Shown here: piece by piece, positions 1 to 10,469 of the stretch
How the letters are laid out: every line of letters starts with the position of its first letter
Numbering within the stretch: position 1 is the stretch's first letter
Assembly: GCA_026770575.1 (NCBI GenBank)
Contig: MU657252.1
Coordinates: forward strand, 114,851-167,344
DNA length: 52,494 nt
DNA from: Pelagophyceae sp. CCMP2097
Lineage: Eukaryota > Sar > Pelagophyceae
Direction: 5' to 3'
Position numbers and translations under genes: made by a program
The notes under the pieces: model-generated
Databases searched by the model: none
What the model was told of the DNA's origin: nothing
What the model saw: the letters and a program-made list of their open reading frames with translations, nothing else

Positions 1-632
1 TTGCGAAGGTTCGGGCCCGGCTGTCCATCGCAGGACCGCCCGGATCAAAAAACTGGCTATGTGACGGGGCGGGTCCATACGTACTGGGGTGGTATTTGAC
101 TTGTCCCGTACGAGTGCCGCGAGTGGCGCTTCAGACGAGCCAAAACAGACGTTCTGATTTTTAGTTTGGGCGTTTTTAACAAAAGATTTTTTTGGGCCAT
201 GGCATTGCCGGACTCAGCGCGACGTCCACTATGACTTCCAGCAGGGCCAAACTCCAACCGACGAAAACTCCGATGGACAGAAAGTCCTCAGCGTCATTAG
301 CGATACCCCTTGTACGAAACTTCGACGCACCAAGTGAAGAGATTTGCGACCTCCAAACTCGCCGGGAGCCCCCTCACGCTCGTCGCAGATGTCGCTCTAC
401 CGGTCGCCACGGTTCGTTATGCTTTCCTTCGAATTTACCCGACTCTCGAGGCAAAATACCCAAAGTTCAAAAGAAGCTTCCTTAAGAACTTGGAAACGCA
501 CGACGTGCACCTCAGCGTGGGAAGCTTTGTCGCCCCCAACTCACCGAGGACCCTTGGAGCCGCGCGCGCTCGCGCACTTCTATCGGCGTTGGACTTTTGC
601 GACGCACCTGCGGCCCGAGGTTCTCTAGGCCG
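1..632. other. No gene recognised; probable upstream region of the CmcJ-like gene
   Basis: Short overlapping frames occur on both strands, but none shows a conserved motif or a convincing splice pattern. The right end presumably holds the promoter of the gene starting at 633. Confidence 0.4.
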
Positions 633-1823
633 ATGGGTTTCAATCCGGGACCCATGGGTTTCAACCCGTCCCGCACCGTCGCCATCGCCGCCGCCGGCGC
701 CGGCGCTCTGGGCCTCGCCGCCGTGCTCCGCGCCCGCGCGCGCCGCAAATGCACCGCCGACACAGTCACGGGGAGAATGAACTTTGGCGCGGGCACGTGC
801 GTCGTTTTCTTGAAAGCGGACCTCCACCGTCTCCGAGGGATGCACAGGCACACCCGCAAAACCCGTAGGCACACCCGCAAGCTCGACGGCGACGAGGCCG
901 GCAACGTGCCCGAGGACGTCTTGCTCCACGACGGCCGCGGCGGCGTTTACACTTTGGATGTGGATGGGTTTCAACTTTGCAACGCGCTCGAAAACCGAGG
1001 AGCACTCTACGACGCCGACGCGGTGGCCCGCGACTTTTTCCCGCGAGTCGAAGAGTTTGTCCAAGACTTGACCGGGGCGCGCGCGTTCGCGTTTGACCAC
1101 ATTGTCCGAAACGGCGACCGCTTGGCGAAAGAGAAAGTCAGCGGCGAAAAGACGAAGTTTTTGAGCCAGGCGCTCTCAAACGCGCACGGCGACTACACCG
1201 CCCGGTCCGGGCCGACTCGAGCGAGGCAGCTCCTGAAGCCGCATGCGACGGAGGCCGAGGTGGAAGACGTGCTTGGGAAGCGCTTTGCCATCGTCAACGT
1301 CTGGTGCCCTTTGGCCACGGTCGAAAGGTGCGTCTCCCCTTTCCGCCCTTTGCGGGAGATGTGTCCCCTTTGTGAGTAGGGGTTCTTTGCGGGAGATGAC
1401 CGACGGTTTAGGGATCCGTTGGCGCTGTGCACGTGGCCCTCGGCTCGGCCGCAGCACGTGCGGACGAACCGCCTCACTTTCAAGCACCGGGTCGGGGAGA
1501 CTTACAAGGTTGCGTTCGACGCGCTGCAGAAATGGATCTACTTCCCCAAAATGCGCACGGATGAAGTTTTGGTCATGAAAACGTTCGATTCGGACGTTTC
1601 TTCAGCAAGATTCTGCCTCCACAGTGCCGCCAAACTCGAGGGCCAGGACGACAGCAAGCCGGCGCGGCAGAGCATCGAGATTCGCGTGCTTGTGTTGTAT
1701 GGTGCGGATGCGTCGTTCGCGCCGGGTTTCGTGGCGCCGCACATGGTCCCCGGAAACCACGACGCCAACGAATTCGCGGCGCTGCTGAAGACAGAGGCGC
1801 TGCCCGCGGCAGACGAGTGGTGA
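633..1823 (+). CDS. CmcJ/NvfI-type oxidoreductase (GA4-desaturase-like family), 2 exons
   Basis: Two exons, 633-1327 and 1412-1823, give 368 residues; the 84-base intron starts GTGCGT and ends TTTAG, and the split codon restores Arg before DPLALCTW. Around residue 220 VNVWCPL and around 272-292 the block WIYFPKM..DEVLVMK.FDSD match the conserved core of CmcJ/NvfI proteins, a family that includes beta-lactam methoxylation and fungal secondary-metabolism enzymes. The alanine-rich stretch after residue 10, followed by Arg-rich residues, could be a membrane anchor or targeting sequence. The first ATG in frame is 633; MGFNP is duplicated, so 654 is an alternative start. Substrate is unknown. The intron contains two copies of CTTTGCGGGAGATG. 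Confidence 0.75.
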
Positions 1824-2515
1824 GGCACCGCGGCCGCCAATCGGGGATAATATCGTAAATATATGGTAACGGTTTCGCCGCGGGTCGCGCGATTTCGACG
1901 GAAACGAGCCGATCCGACCGCCCCGGGCCTTTTTGCATCTGGCCGCAAGTGCGCACGGCGAGGAGACTTTCCGTCGAGGCTCACAGGGGACGCCTCTCCG
2001 ATTGTGGGCGCCATCACCGTCGACTCGGTGCAGAAACCTCGAGCTTCTTCTTCTTCTGTCTTGCACTCTACGCTCCCTCGCCACGACGGAATCGCGAGTC
2101 GATACGCACGTTGGAAAAACCTAGCTCGTAAAATACCTATATGTACCTAGTCCGTACCACGTTTTCCCTCGCGGTATCCGCGGCCCCGGGCGTGCAACTC
2201 TGTCTAAAGTCGCCCGGCGGCCCCGACTTGGCCCGTTGCAACGGCGCCATATGCCGTCGCCGTTTCTTGCTCGTCCACGGCACGCGTCATGGTACAAACC
2301 GACTCGCTTCAAGTTGTGGAACTTGGGTTTCACGCACGTCCCGAGAGAGAGTGTTAGAGCTGAGAGCGTTGTATAAAGAGTTCTTTCGAGTCGATAAAGG
2401 TTGTGAAAAGGCCTTTGAAATATTGAAACACGTCTTGGGCGAGGTCAAGGTCATCTCAAACGCAGCCATCTGCCAGCGAAATCCCTTGAACCAGCCGCCC
2501 CGTCGGAAGCCCGGG
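1824..2515. other. Intergenic stretch, no firm gene
   Basis: A plus-strand frame is open from about 2141 into the EF-hand gene, but its first 125 codons look compositionally random apart from a possible helical stretch near 2340-2440. It could be 5' untranslated sequence or an upstream exon of that gene. Nothing else is recognisable. Confidence 0.35.
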
Positions 2516-3825
2516 ATGGCGGCGATCTTGCTGCCCGGCCTGGCTCCGCCGCGCCACTTTCGAGGCTCGAGCGCGAGCCTGGGCTCTGTTAGCTCGCAGT
2601 CGAGCCAGTCGAGCTCTTCCACCAATCGATCGAGGCCACCTCTCCCGCCCTTTGCTCTCCCGAAAGTCCAATCCTGGCGGTCCTCCGTCGAGGGCTTCGA
2701 GCCGGCGCTGGCGACGTGGACGACGGAAAGAGCACTCCGGCGCCGCAAAAAGCGAGAGGCCGAAATGGCAAAGGCCGGCCTCGCCGTAGCGTACCGCCCG
2801 CCGACGGAGCGCGCTACGGTGCTCGTCGAGCGCGTCTCCGAAGGCTACGACGTCGTCCGAGGCGCGCTTCCCACCAATGAAGAGCGGGGGTCCCTTGGGA
2901 CGTCTCCTTTGGGGCAAGTCCCTCCAAACGGTCTGCTGCAGGCCAGAACCGCAACAATCTATAGGCCAGAACCGCAACATGCTCTCCGCCTTCGCGGGCC
3001 CGCCCTGCGCCCCGGCGCTTTTTCGGAAGCAATTCGCCAAAGCGTTCGGTGTTGTTTTACCGCAGGCCGCCGTAGACGAGCTCGCCCAAATCTTCGACAC
3101 CGGCGAAGGATTAGTCGACGGAGTCGAATTCGCACGCTTCTTCCAGCAAGTCGGCACCCTCGCAAGAGCCAAAAGACTCCAAGGTCCGTCGGGCGGCGCG
3201 GCTCCCGGCGCATAAACTCCCGACGCAAAAACTCCCGACACATAAACTCGCAGGCTCCACGGAATACGACGCTATTCGCGAGTCGGCGAAATCGTCGGCG
3301 CTTTCGCAAAAGAGCGACGCCGCGCTTCCAAAAATGTTGGCGCCGTCGGAGGAGGAGATTTTGTCTTATTTTGAAATCTTCGACAAAAACGGCTCCGGCG
3401 CTGTTTCAGCAGCAGAGCTCAAAGCCGTGGAAGGAGTCCTCCGCTTCCCGCGGCCTGCAGGCGAAGACACGGTTTATGACGCTGCTTTAATGCTCCAGAG
3501 CGTCTCCGCGGTTATTCTAGAAGCGTGCTCGGTAAGGGGCTTCCTCAGCCGAGACGCTGGCCTAGACGACTTCTGCGGTCACTTCAAAGGCCGTCTCCGA
3601 CTCTGCGACGTCTTCGCCGCTTTGGTGAAATCGTTGGATGTTCGGCTTTGTGCAGCGCAGCTGGCCGCGCTCGCAGCCGCTCTAGGAGGCGTCGACAAGG
3701 CCAACCGAGTCAACGGCGACGCTCTGCGCTGGCTCCTGCTCCGGTGGCTCAACGAGAAATCGGAAGTTGCTTCAAGGAAGCGCTTCGGTCAGCGCGCGGT
3801 GGCGCAGAAGATGACGGGGCGATGA
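2516..3825 (+). CDS. EF-hand calcium-binding protein, at least 3 exons
   Basis: A plus-strand multiexon gene. The last exon (3254-3825) contains a textbook EF-hand loop, DKNGSGAVSAAE, near 3379. The middle exon, ending at 3183, has a weaker EF-like helix-loop-helix (IFDTGEGLVDGVEF). The junction 3183/3254 is phase 1 and removes a 70-base intron full of CATAAACTCCCGAC-like repeats. The first part (from ATG 2516) is Ser/Arg-rich and disordered. The join to the middle exon is not resolved: AG sites after 2940 and near 2963 are both possible, because GCCAGAACCGCAACA is directly repeated there. It is probably a calcium sensor of unknown partner. It converges on the ankyrin-like gene with a 47-base gap. 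Confidence 0.6.
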
Positions 3826-3872
3826 CACGTTACTAATACATGATATTTTAATAATAGACAATCCCGCGGGCC

Positions 3873-4398
3873 TTAGTCAAAGTTTCTGAGGGGCTTGGCG
3901 TTTGCCTTTGTCGAAAGCTCGAGGATCTCGAGGAGCTTTTTGGTTTTGAGGGATTTGCGTTGGTGTGCGAACTCGAGCGGCGTGACGCAAAGCGACTCGT
4001 CTCCGCCTTGGCCCTCCGACTTTAAGCACCAAGCGTACCGACCGCCCAGGGCGTGCCACTCGTTCCCGTCCTAGAAACGGGTCTATCACGCGGGCGAGAG
4101 GGGCAAAGAGTGTCACCTGCTGGATATCTCCTGCACCGTCTTTAAACGTCCGCGCCGTCTCGCAAAACGGAGCCGAACAGACATCGATCGGGTGCGTCCG
4201 AAGCAACTCGCCCAAGGCGCGAGAATCGTCGGCCTAGATTCGCGCGCGTCATGCCTTCTAAAACCGCCGTCCCACGAAGCCGCAAAAGCGCCAAAGGGAC
4301 CACCATCAGTGTATATTCGAATATACACTGACCTCGATGCACCGCCTCAAAGCCTCCAAGATGTCAAGGGGCATCGCCTCGAGCGTCTTCATGGCCAT
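3873..4398 (-). CDS. Small ankyrin-repeat-like protein, 3 exons
   Basis: Minus-strand exons 4333-4398, 4117-4233 and 3873-4070 (all phase 0) encode 126 residues. The start ATG at 4398 sits in a good context (gcgccATGG). DDSRALGELLRTHPIDV and VTPLEFAHQRKS...LLEILEL resemble the two helices and the TPLxxA signature of a divergent ankyrin repeat with an inserted loop. Introns of 99 and 46 bases begin GTCAGT and GTGACA and end CTAG. The larger intron opens with a 26-base perfect palindrome. Function unknown; the ankyrin assignment rests on pattern only. An upstream open frame (4364-4630) in another phase has no support as coding. Confidence 0.6.
4306..4331. repeat. 26-bp perfect palindrome at a splice donor
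   Basis: Bases 4306-4331 read identically on both strands (TCAGTGTATATTC and its complement). The palindrome lies one base inside the first intron of the ankyrin-like gene, so in RNA it could fold over the GTCAGT donor. Confidence 0.9.
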
Positions 4399-4644
4399 GG
4401 CGCCGCGCGCCGGCGAATACGGGGCCAAAATGGAACACCCTCCTTGGCAAGGCTCGTGGCGGAGTGTTCAAATGGTATCGCCGAATCTGCTTTAGCGACT
4501 TCCGGTTTCCCCCGTCGGCCGTTCGACTGCCCTTCTTCGCGCGGCACAGGATGGAGTCCAACTTTTCATGAGCCGCCTTGGAAGACAAAACCACCCTCGG
4601 CGGTCGACTTTCGCCGGCCCACGCGGCCATGAATGTCGATACGA

Positions 4645-5609
4645 TTACGAGAGAGCGACGCTCCAGAGCCGCGCCGTCCCGTCGTCACTCGCCGTCAGGA
4701 CGCGCGCGCCGTCGGGCGAGAACGCGCAGCAGTTGACGCTGCCAGTGTGGCTCTCGAGCGTCGCCTGCGGCGCGCCCGTCGCGGCGTCCCAGAGCCGCGA
4801 CGTCTTGTCCCAGCTCGCCGTCACGACGCGCTTGCCGTCGGGCGAGAACGCGCAGCTGAAGACGAAGCTGATGTGCCCCTCGAGCGTTTTCTGCAGCGCG
4901 CCCGTCTTGGCGTCCCAGAGGCGCGCCGTCTTGTCGCTGCTCGCCGTCACGACGCGCCTGCTGTCGGGCGAGAACGCGCAGCCCGTGACGCCCTCGGTGT
5001 GCCCCTCGAGCGTCGTCAGCAGCGCGCACATCGCGGCGTCCCAGATCCTCGCCTTAAAGCCGCTCGCCGTTACGACGCGCTTGCTGTCGGGCGAAAACGC
5101 GCAGCTGTTGACGTAGTGAGTGTGCCTCTCGATCGTCGTCAGCGGCGCGCCTGTCTCGGCGTCCCACAGCTGCGCCGTCCTGTCGCCGCTCGCCGTCGCG
5201 AGGCGCTTGCCGTCGGGCGAGAACGCGCAGCTCAAGACCGCGTTGGTGTGCCCTTCGAGCTTCAGCAGCAGCGCGCCCGCTCGGTGTCCCAGAGCCGCGC
5301 CGTCTTGTCCTTGCTTGCCGTCAGGACGCGCTTGCCGTCGGGCGAGAAAGCGCAGCATTCGACGCCGCTGGCGTGCCTTTTGAGGATCGCCGCGCCCTTT
5401 GCGATGCGGTCCTGCCATAGGATTTTCCGCAAACGCGCCGCCGCCGCGCGGCCGTCTCGGGCGACGCGCTTCGTCACGAAGAGCCCGTTTGCGGAGCCCG
5501 CCAGCTGCAGGATGGGCGTGCGCAGGTCGCTCCGGAGGAGCCAGAGGACTTGTGCGGCGCCGAGCGAGGCGCGCGGCGGCGGCGACGCGACGCGCGCGAG
5601 GGCGTCCAT
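4645..5609 (-). CDS. F-box-like/WD40-repeat protein, copy A (one frameshift)
   Basis: Starts at ATG 5609 (MDALARVASP). The first 70 or so residues hold a module (LLRSDLRTPILQLAGS...LFVTKRVAR...WQDRIAKG) shared with two other genes here and resembling an F-box helix bundle. Six WD40 repeats follow, each close to CAFSPDGKRVVTAS.DKTARLWDA, and the frame ends at TAA 4645-4647. Near 5279 one base is missing relative to sister repeats (expected GAG-ACG-GGC), shifting the frame between repeats 1 and 2; either an assembly error or a real lesion. Similar F-box/WD40 proteins are substrate receptors of SCF ubiquitin ligases; that role is inferred. Long frames on the opposite strand are repeat shadows. 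Confidence 0.7.
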
Positions 5610-6548
5610 GGCGGCGCCGTCGCCCGCGGCCGCCGCGCAACTGCAAGCGGCTCTACGAGATATAGGGTCGCCGTGCTTCCGAGTCGGGGCTGGTAGATAA
5701 TTACTGAAGCGCGGAACTCGATCGGAGCCAGAGGACTTGGGCGGCGCCGAGCCCGGCGCGCGGCCGCGCCTCCATCGTCCCCGAGCCGAGACCGGAGAGG
5801 TCCGCGTACTGTGGCAATTCCGGTCAATACGCTTCGTCGACAAAGAAGAGCACCCCCACGGTCGCATATACTTTCCCCCACGGTCGCGAGGGCCGTCGGG
5901 AGCGAGGCTTCGCACGGGTCGCTTCAAGGCGGAGCGATCAGTGGTCGTGGCCTCAAAATACCCACAAAATACCTTCAAATATCCAGGAATACCCCAAAGG
6001 AATCAAGTCGCGAGGGGCAAGCCTCACCGCCCAGCTGCTCAATTGACCCGGGGTATGCTCCTTTCATGGCGACTGATCACAGGCGCGCAAAGATGTGCAT
6101 CGCGATTCCGAGATTATGATGCACTCCACTCAGACGTGGTTCGATCGCACCCGACGTGTCGCTTGGAATGAACCTCCGAGTCCGCATCAGAGCCTTTTTG
6201 CCACCCCCGAAACGCTCCTTGCGGTCGCGCGAGGAGGAAACGGTCACGAGATTGAGCGAGACGTGCTCCGTTCGTGCCTACGACGTGCTCCGTTCGTGCC
6301 TAGTCCGTTATACACCGCCATCGCAGGTCCAAAGCCCCACTCGACGCGGGTCGGTGCATCTTGGCCTGCGTGGTGTACGGCCATGCCTAATCCAACGTCT
6401 CGGCGGCGCGTTTTCGCGGCGAGGGGCGATTTCAACGGACCAACCCGCGGAGCGCACCTCGGCGTCCACTGCAGCCTCGCGCACAATGTCCCAGCTGCTG
6501 TAGAGGCCCCGGAAGGCACCCGCCGAATCGACGACCTAGCGGGGCCGT
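5610..6548. other. Intergenic region without recognised gene
   Basis: Contains the likely promoter of WD40 copy A and several random frames on the plus strand. A short direct duplication (GTGCTCCGTTCGTGCCTA) occurs near 6260-6303. No conserved protein motif or RNA gene was seen. Confidence 0.4.
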
Positions 6549-6893
6549 CTAAAGGGCGGGGCCGAGCGACTGACACATCACAGTGAGGCGTTCCTCATGG
6601 CGACTCGCCAAGGCGTGGTGGATCTTATGGTGCTCCAGCAGCTTGGCCGCCTCGCCGCGCGTAGACTCTGGCGAAGCGGAGACGAGCGGGTAGGGTAAGG
6701 CGATTTCTTTGATTGGAGTGGATAAAGGAACGCTTTCTAGATAAAGTCTTGCGACGTCGCCTTTCGTGACGATCCCAACGGCCTTTTCCCCATCCAACAA
6801 AACGACGCAGCCGATCCGCTGCGAGACGATGGCCTCGACGACGGACTTTAAAGAGTCGGTTTGGAAGGCGCAGACGCACTTTGCAGAGGGGAC
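6549..6893 (-). CDS. CBS-domain protein, 3' exon (fragment)
   Basis: A minus-strand exon begins after a CTATAG acceptor (first base 6893) and reads 114 codons to a stop at 6549. It encodes most of a CBS pair: SLKSVVEAIVSQRIGCVVLL, GEKAVGIVTKGDVARLYL and LVSASPESTRGEAAKLLEHH are typical ligand-sensing CBS segments. CBS pairs bind adenine nucleotides and regulate enzymes, channels or transporters. The terminal residues (after HHALA) lose the pattern, so the true 3' boundary may be an unrecognised splice. The 5' exons should lie above 6893, but that side is repeats and I could not find them; this may be a broken copy. Confidence 0.5.
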   Translation of the reverse strand, partial: VPSAKCVCAFQTDSLKSVVEAIVSQRIGCVVLLDGEKAVGIVTKGDVARLYLESVPLSTPIKEIALPYPLVSASPESTRGEAAKLLEHHKIHHALASRHEERLTVMCQSLGPAL

Positions 6894-8166
6894 CTATAGC
6901 AATGCCCATCTTACATGCCCCACCTCACTCGGGACCTCTCTCGCTGGCCCGAATGTGGGTGCCGCTCCGGCGTTGGCGCACCATGAACGACTGGACCGTC
7001 GGCATGGCTGTACGATCAAACTCGGAACTCGGCGGCCGGGCGCGCGAAGAGTTTTCGGCCCGAATTAAAGTGATGGGAGTTCCAACACGAGAGAGAGAGA
7101 GGGAGAGAGAGAGAAGGACAAGGCTCCTCCGAGTCGGCGCGCCACTGGCCGGCCGTGCGCCGTCGACCACGTCCGCCGAGCCGCCATCGGCCCGTCGCAC
7201 CGGGCACGAAAGCACCGTCCAAGGACTGAAAACCGTCAGGCACTCTGCCAGGAGCAGGGACGGGTACGGTTTCGCCCGTCACCCGCGGGTCGGGACCAAC
7301 GGGTTTGCGTGTTTTCGCCAACCCGCGGGTCTGGCCGCGACCCCGCCCCGCGACTCGACGGGCGCGGGGAAGGCGAAACCCGCGGATAACCCGACAATCC
7401 GCGGGTTCTGCTCTATAATTCCACGGACGAGCATGCTGTGCACGACAGCTGGCCGCGGCGCACGCGATGGCCTCGGTTGCCGTGGAGGCTGATGCACGGC
7501 GAGGGCGCCTGTGAGGGAAACTCGACGACGGATCACTTGGAAGCACGGACCGCGCATCCGACTTTTGTCGCCCTTCCGGCTCACCACAAACGAGCATGCT
7601 GTGCACGACAGCTCGTTGCACACGCAGGCGTCGTTGCCCGCCGCGGCCGCACAGGCCACGGAAGCACTGTCCAAAGACCCGTCGGAACGTCCACGCACGG
7701 CACTCTACCCCAGCGCAGCGCAGCGACCCAGCGCACGACGGTGCATCAATCCTTCCCTCTGGCAGGCGCCGGCGCCGGGGCCGACCTGGAGGCCGTCGAT
7801 GGTGACAGACACCGAAAGAAGTCGGGTTTCCTCTATTCGCGTGCATCCTATATTGGGCTTCGGGCCGCGCGGTCGCGAGCGGTGTCGACGCCACGGGTAC
7901 GCTGGCTCTCCGGAAAGGGACTCTTAAGTACGAGTACGACCCGAACCCGAGCCCGACCCGACCCGGATTCAGCGTGTGTCGACCCGACCGACCCGCGACC
8001 CGCCTGCCGACCCGTGACTCGACCTGGAGAACGAGATTGGCGTTCGACCGAGCCGCGACACCGGGGGTGGCACAAATTTATTACCTGACCCGACCCGAAG
8101 ACACCGTCCCTCCTCCTGCACTCTACCACCTCCAGCTCCCGCGGCCTTTGCCAGAGGGGTCTTCGG
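6894..8166. repeat. Repeat-rich region with a copy of the GGAGCAGGGACGG element
   Basis: A copy of the inverted-end element found in the large introns appears to run from about 7251 (aGGAGCAGGGACGGg) to about 8120 (cCGTCCCTCCTCCtg), with the characteristic GGGTCGGGT-type GC-rich core. Inside, a segment is duplicated: GAGCATGCTGTGCACGACAGCT occurs near 7430 and 7590 with related flanks. No gene was recognised; long open frames are low-complexity. Confidence 0.5.
7089..7115. repeat. GA microsatellite
   Basis: Interrupted run of GA dinucleotides of about 27 bases. Confidence 0.85.
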
Positions 8167-9296
8167 TTAAAGCATGACGTTAATCCGCAGGGCCTCTTTG
8201 GCGGTTGTGAGTACTGTCTTGGCGGTTGCGACTTCTGATCGAAAGAGTTGGAGACGTTGTTCCATGTCACTGAGATACGTCTCATTCCTGTAAACTCGTA
8301 CCACGCAGTAGTTTGGCGACGCCGAATTCTTCGGGATCCACACGACGAGGTCGCACCTAAAGTCGCATCAAAGCCAAAGTTTGGGTGAAGTTCGGCACTC
8401 ACCATGGGGCGCCGCAGCAGGCCAGCTGCCCTTGCACTTGGGCGTAGTACCTCGCCGGACAATGCGCCCACTGCGGGAAGAACTTCTGGGACCGGCGCGC
8501 GTAGGAGCACTTGACCTCCAAGAGGCCGAGGATCTGCGGGTTTTCGGTTTGAAGTGGCATTCGCCGCAGAGAAAACGTACTTCGTGCCCGTCCACGACGA
8601 GGCCGTCGGGCGACGCGCCCATGCTGTGGTCGAAGTTCGTCCAGAGCCTAAGCGGAGGACGTTGGCCCCGGTCTTGCTCGGCCCGCGGCAAAAGGCGATA
8701 AGGGCTTTCTGCAAAAGAGGTAAGCACCCTGTTGAGTTGACGCTTGCGTTGCGGTCGCGCGCGTACTGCTCGACGGCTTTGTGTTCGTTGGCGATGCCAA
8801 ACCGCGTCGCGTCGTTGGAGACGCTCTTGCGGTCCATGCCCGACGCTTTACTCTTTAAAAGTTCGGCTCGAGAGAAGAACGAAGACGAGTCAAACGCAGC
8901 AGCGGCAAACTCCGACGCCGTCACGTCTAGCGCCGCTCGGGCGAGGAACCAGGCGCGACGGTCGTTGGACTGGTCAAGCGTGCGAGTGTCCAGGATGGTC
9001 TCCGTGCCATCCTCATGCGTAAACGCCGCTTCGTGTTGCCCCACGAACTTGGCCGAGACAATTGCGGCCGCCTCCGGGAACGCACTGCGGCCCGAAGGAG
9101 GGGCGTCCGGCTGCAGCCGGGATGCCTCTTCGACGACGCCTTTTGTCCGCCGGTTCTTGCGACGGATACCCCGCCGGCCGACCTGCGTCAAGCACTCGCA
9201 CAGGCCCCAGACGACGGCGATCCGCCACACAACCCAATTCATTCCACCGCCCGCTCGTGGGAAGGGCCCCGGAGAAACTTCGCCAAAATAAATCAT
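8167..9296 (-). CDS. YqaJ/lambda-exonuclease-like nuclease, 4 exons
   Basis: Exons 8728-9296, 8581-8647, 8403-8533 and 8167-8356 join in consistent phase to 318 residues (300 if the second ATG, 9242, is used). The order of motifs is that of YqaJ-type PD-(D/E)XK exonucleases: AWFLARAALDVTASEFAAA, then FG.ANEHKAVEQYA, then GASPDGLVVDGHEILGLLEVKC (catalytic Asp of SPDG and the E-x-K), then ARYYAQVQGQLACCG, then WCDLVVWIP. Each junction restores a motif: the 47-base intron joins GHE to ILGLLEVK. Introns are 80, 47 and 46 bases. Such enzymes process DNA ends in phage, large DNA viruses and mobile elements, but intron content shows this copy is domesticated or long resident. Catalytic residues look intact. 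Confidence 0.8.
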
Positions 9297-9379
9297 ATCG
9301 CCAAACACTGCGGACCCCGGACGCGCCCAAAGTGGGTACAATTGTATATAGGATGGGGTGCCGTGGGCAAGTAGTCTTA

Positions 9380-9480
9380 ATCGTGCACCCGCCGGGACTC
9401 GAACCCGCGACCATCGGTACTACGTCATCGTGGGTATGTAGGAGCATGTCGAAAGGGCTTACCCACGCCCAAGTTCAAAC
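9380..9480 (-). other. tRNA-like sequence with intact T-arm/B box, not foldable as a standard tRNA
   Basis: On the minus strand 9383-9411 reads like a tRNA 3' half: GGGTTCGAGTCCC forms the T-loop and inner T-stem and is followed by CGGGTGCA. The matching 5' acceptor strand GCACCCG is not present upstream. An 8-bp stem (CGTGGGTA/TACCCACG) lies where the anticodon region should be. It could be a tRNA pseudogene, a tRNA-derived repeat, or a tRNA with an unusual intron. Confidence 0.35.
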
Positions 9481-9769
9481 CAAGATGCTCCCCGCGGGTT
9501 CCGTGTCGACTTTTAACGGAACGATCCTCCGAGAGATGACCATCCATCGCCTCGCCCCCGTATGCACCGAGCGCCAGCGTGGCCTTCGAATCGCGCCGTC
9601 GCATTTTTGCTCGCGTGCCCCAGCATCCAAGGTTCCTTCCCGACTGCCCGCGGCGCCAAAGACGGCAAATGCGCGGGGCTCCGCAAGGCGCGGGCCGACA
9701 AGGGTTGAAAAATGGCGCGGGAGGTTACTTAAGGACAAGGCTCGCGTCTTTGGACGACTTTCCAGCCGC

Positions 9770-10469
9770 TCACATGCCGTTCTTCTTTTGGATCCACGCC
9801 GCGACGTGGAGGCCCCAGGAGATGGGCACGCCGAGGGACCCGGCGATGAAAAGCGGGTTGACCGTGACCGCCGACCTAGAAAGCGACGGTGCAACGCCGC
9901 AGCGAATGGCACCCGCCCCGTCGCCGCGCGCTCGCCCGCGCCGTCGCCGCGCCCGTCCGCGGCCGCCGCGCGCCTCCCCGGCGCCCCTCGGCTTTGTTTT
10001 CCCGTTTGGTCGGCGCTGGCATGAACAGCGGGGCCGCCAGCTGCGACTCTTGCACGCAGTAGCACCCCACGGCCAGCGACACCACCGAGAGCGGCGCGAG
10101 GAGGCCGCTCGGCACCTTGGCAAGCGTGCCCAGGACCTTGGACGGCGGCGCCTCGCCTGTGTTTAGCCCTTCTGACCGGCGGCCGCGCATAGGCCTTTCG
10201 GGCGCGCAAAGGCCTTTCCGGCGCCCATCGGGCCCGCGGGACTGGGCGCACCGTCCCAGTACGTGTCCGACGACTCGGCGCGCGCGACGGAGCGCACGGT
10301 CGTGCGCGGGGCGACCTATGGGTGCGCGCCTCTGGCATTTGGGGCCGCGTTTGGGCATTGCGCTTCATATTTCGGCCTTTCTCGCTGTGCGGTTCGCCCG
10401 GCGGAGGCGCACCGAGAAGGCCGACGCGGACGCGACGAGCGCGATCAGGGTGAGCTTCATGATAGCCAT
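9770..10469 (-). CDS. Plastid-targeted two-span membrane protein, 4 exons
   Basis: Exons 10413-10469, 10252-10315, 9913-10156 and 9770-9875 give 156 residues. Exon 1 encodes exactly [19 protein letters not shown], a signal peptide ending in the ASAF motif that in stramenopiles precedes the transit peptide; exon 2 supplies [20 protein letters not shown]. The mature part has two hydrophobic segments, [16 protein letters not shown] and [20 protein letters not shown], ending WIQKKNGM. An Arg/Ala-rich stretch before the last exon is odd and may hide another intron. Introns are 97, 95 and 37 bases; the last is the shortest in the window and least certain. I do not recognise the family; an inner-plastid or thylakoid membrane location is inferred. 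Confidence 0.6.

Noticed and set aside
4633..5700. Plus-strand frame of 355 codons over WD40 copy A, and similar ones over copies B and C
   Set aside because: They are antisense to clear WD40 repeats and exist only because the repeats are homogeneous and GC-rich.
7016..7894. Long minus-strand frames in the repeat-rich region
   Set aside because: They cross the GGGTCGGGT-type element and the local duplication, with no domain recognisable.
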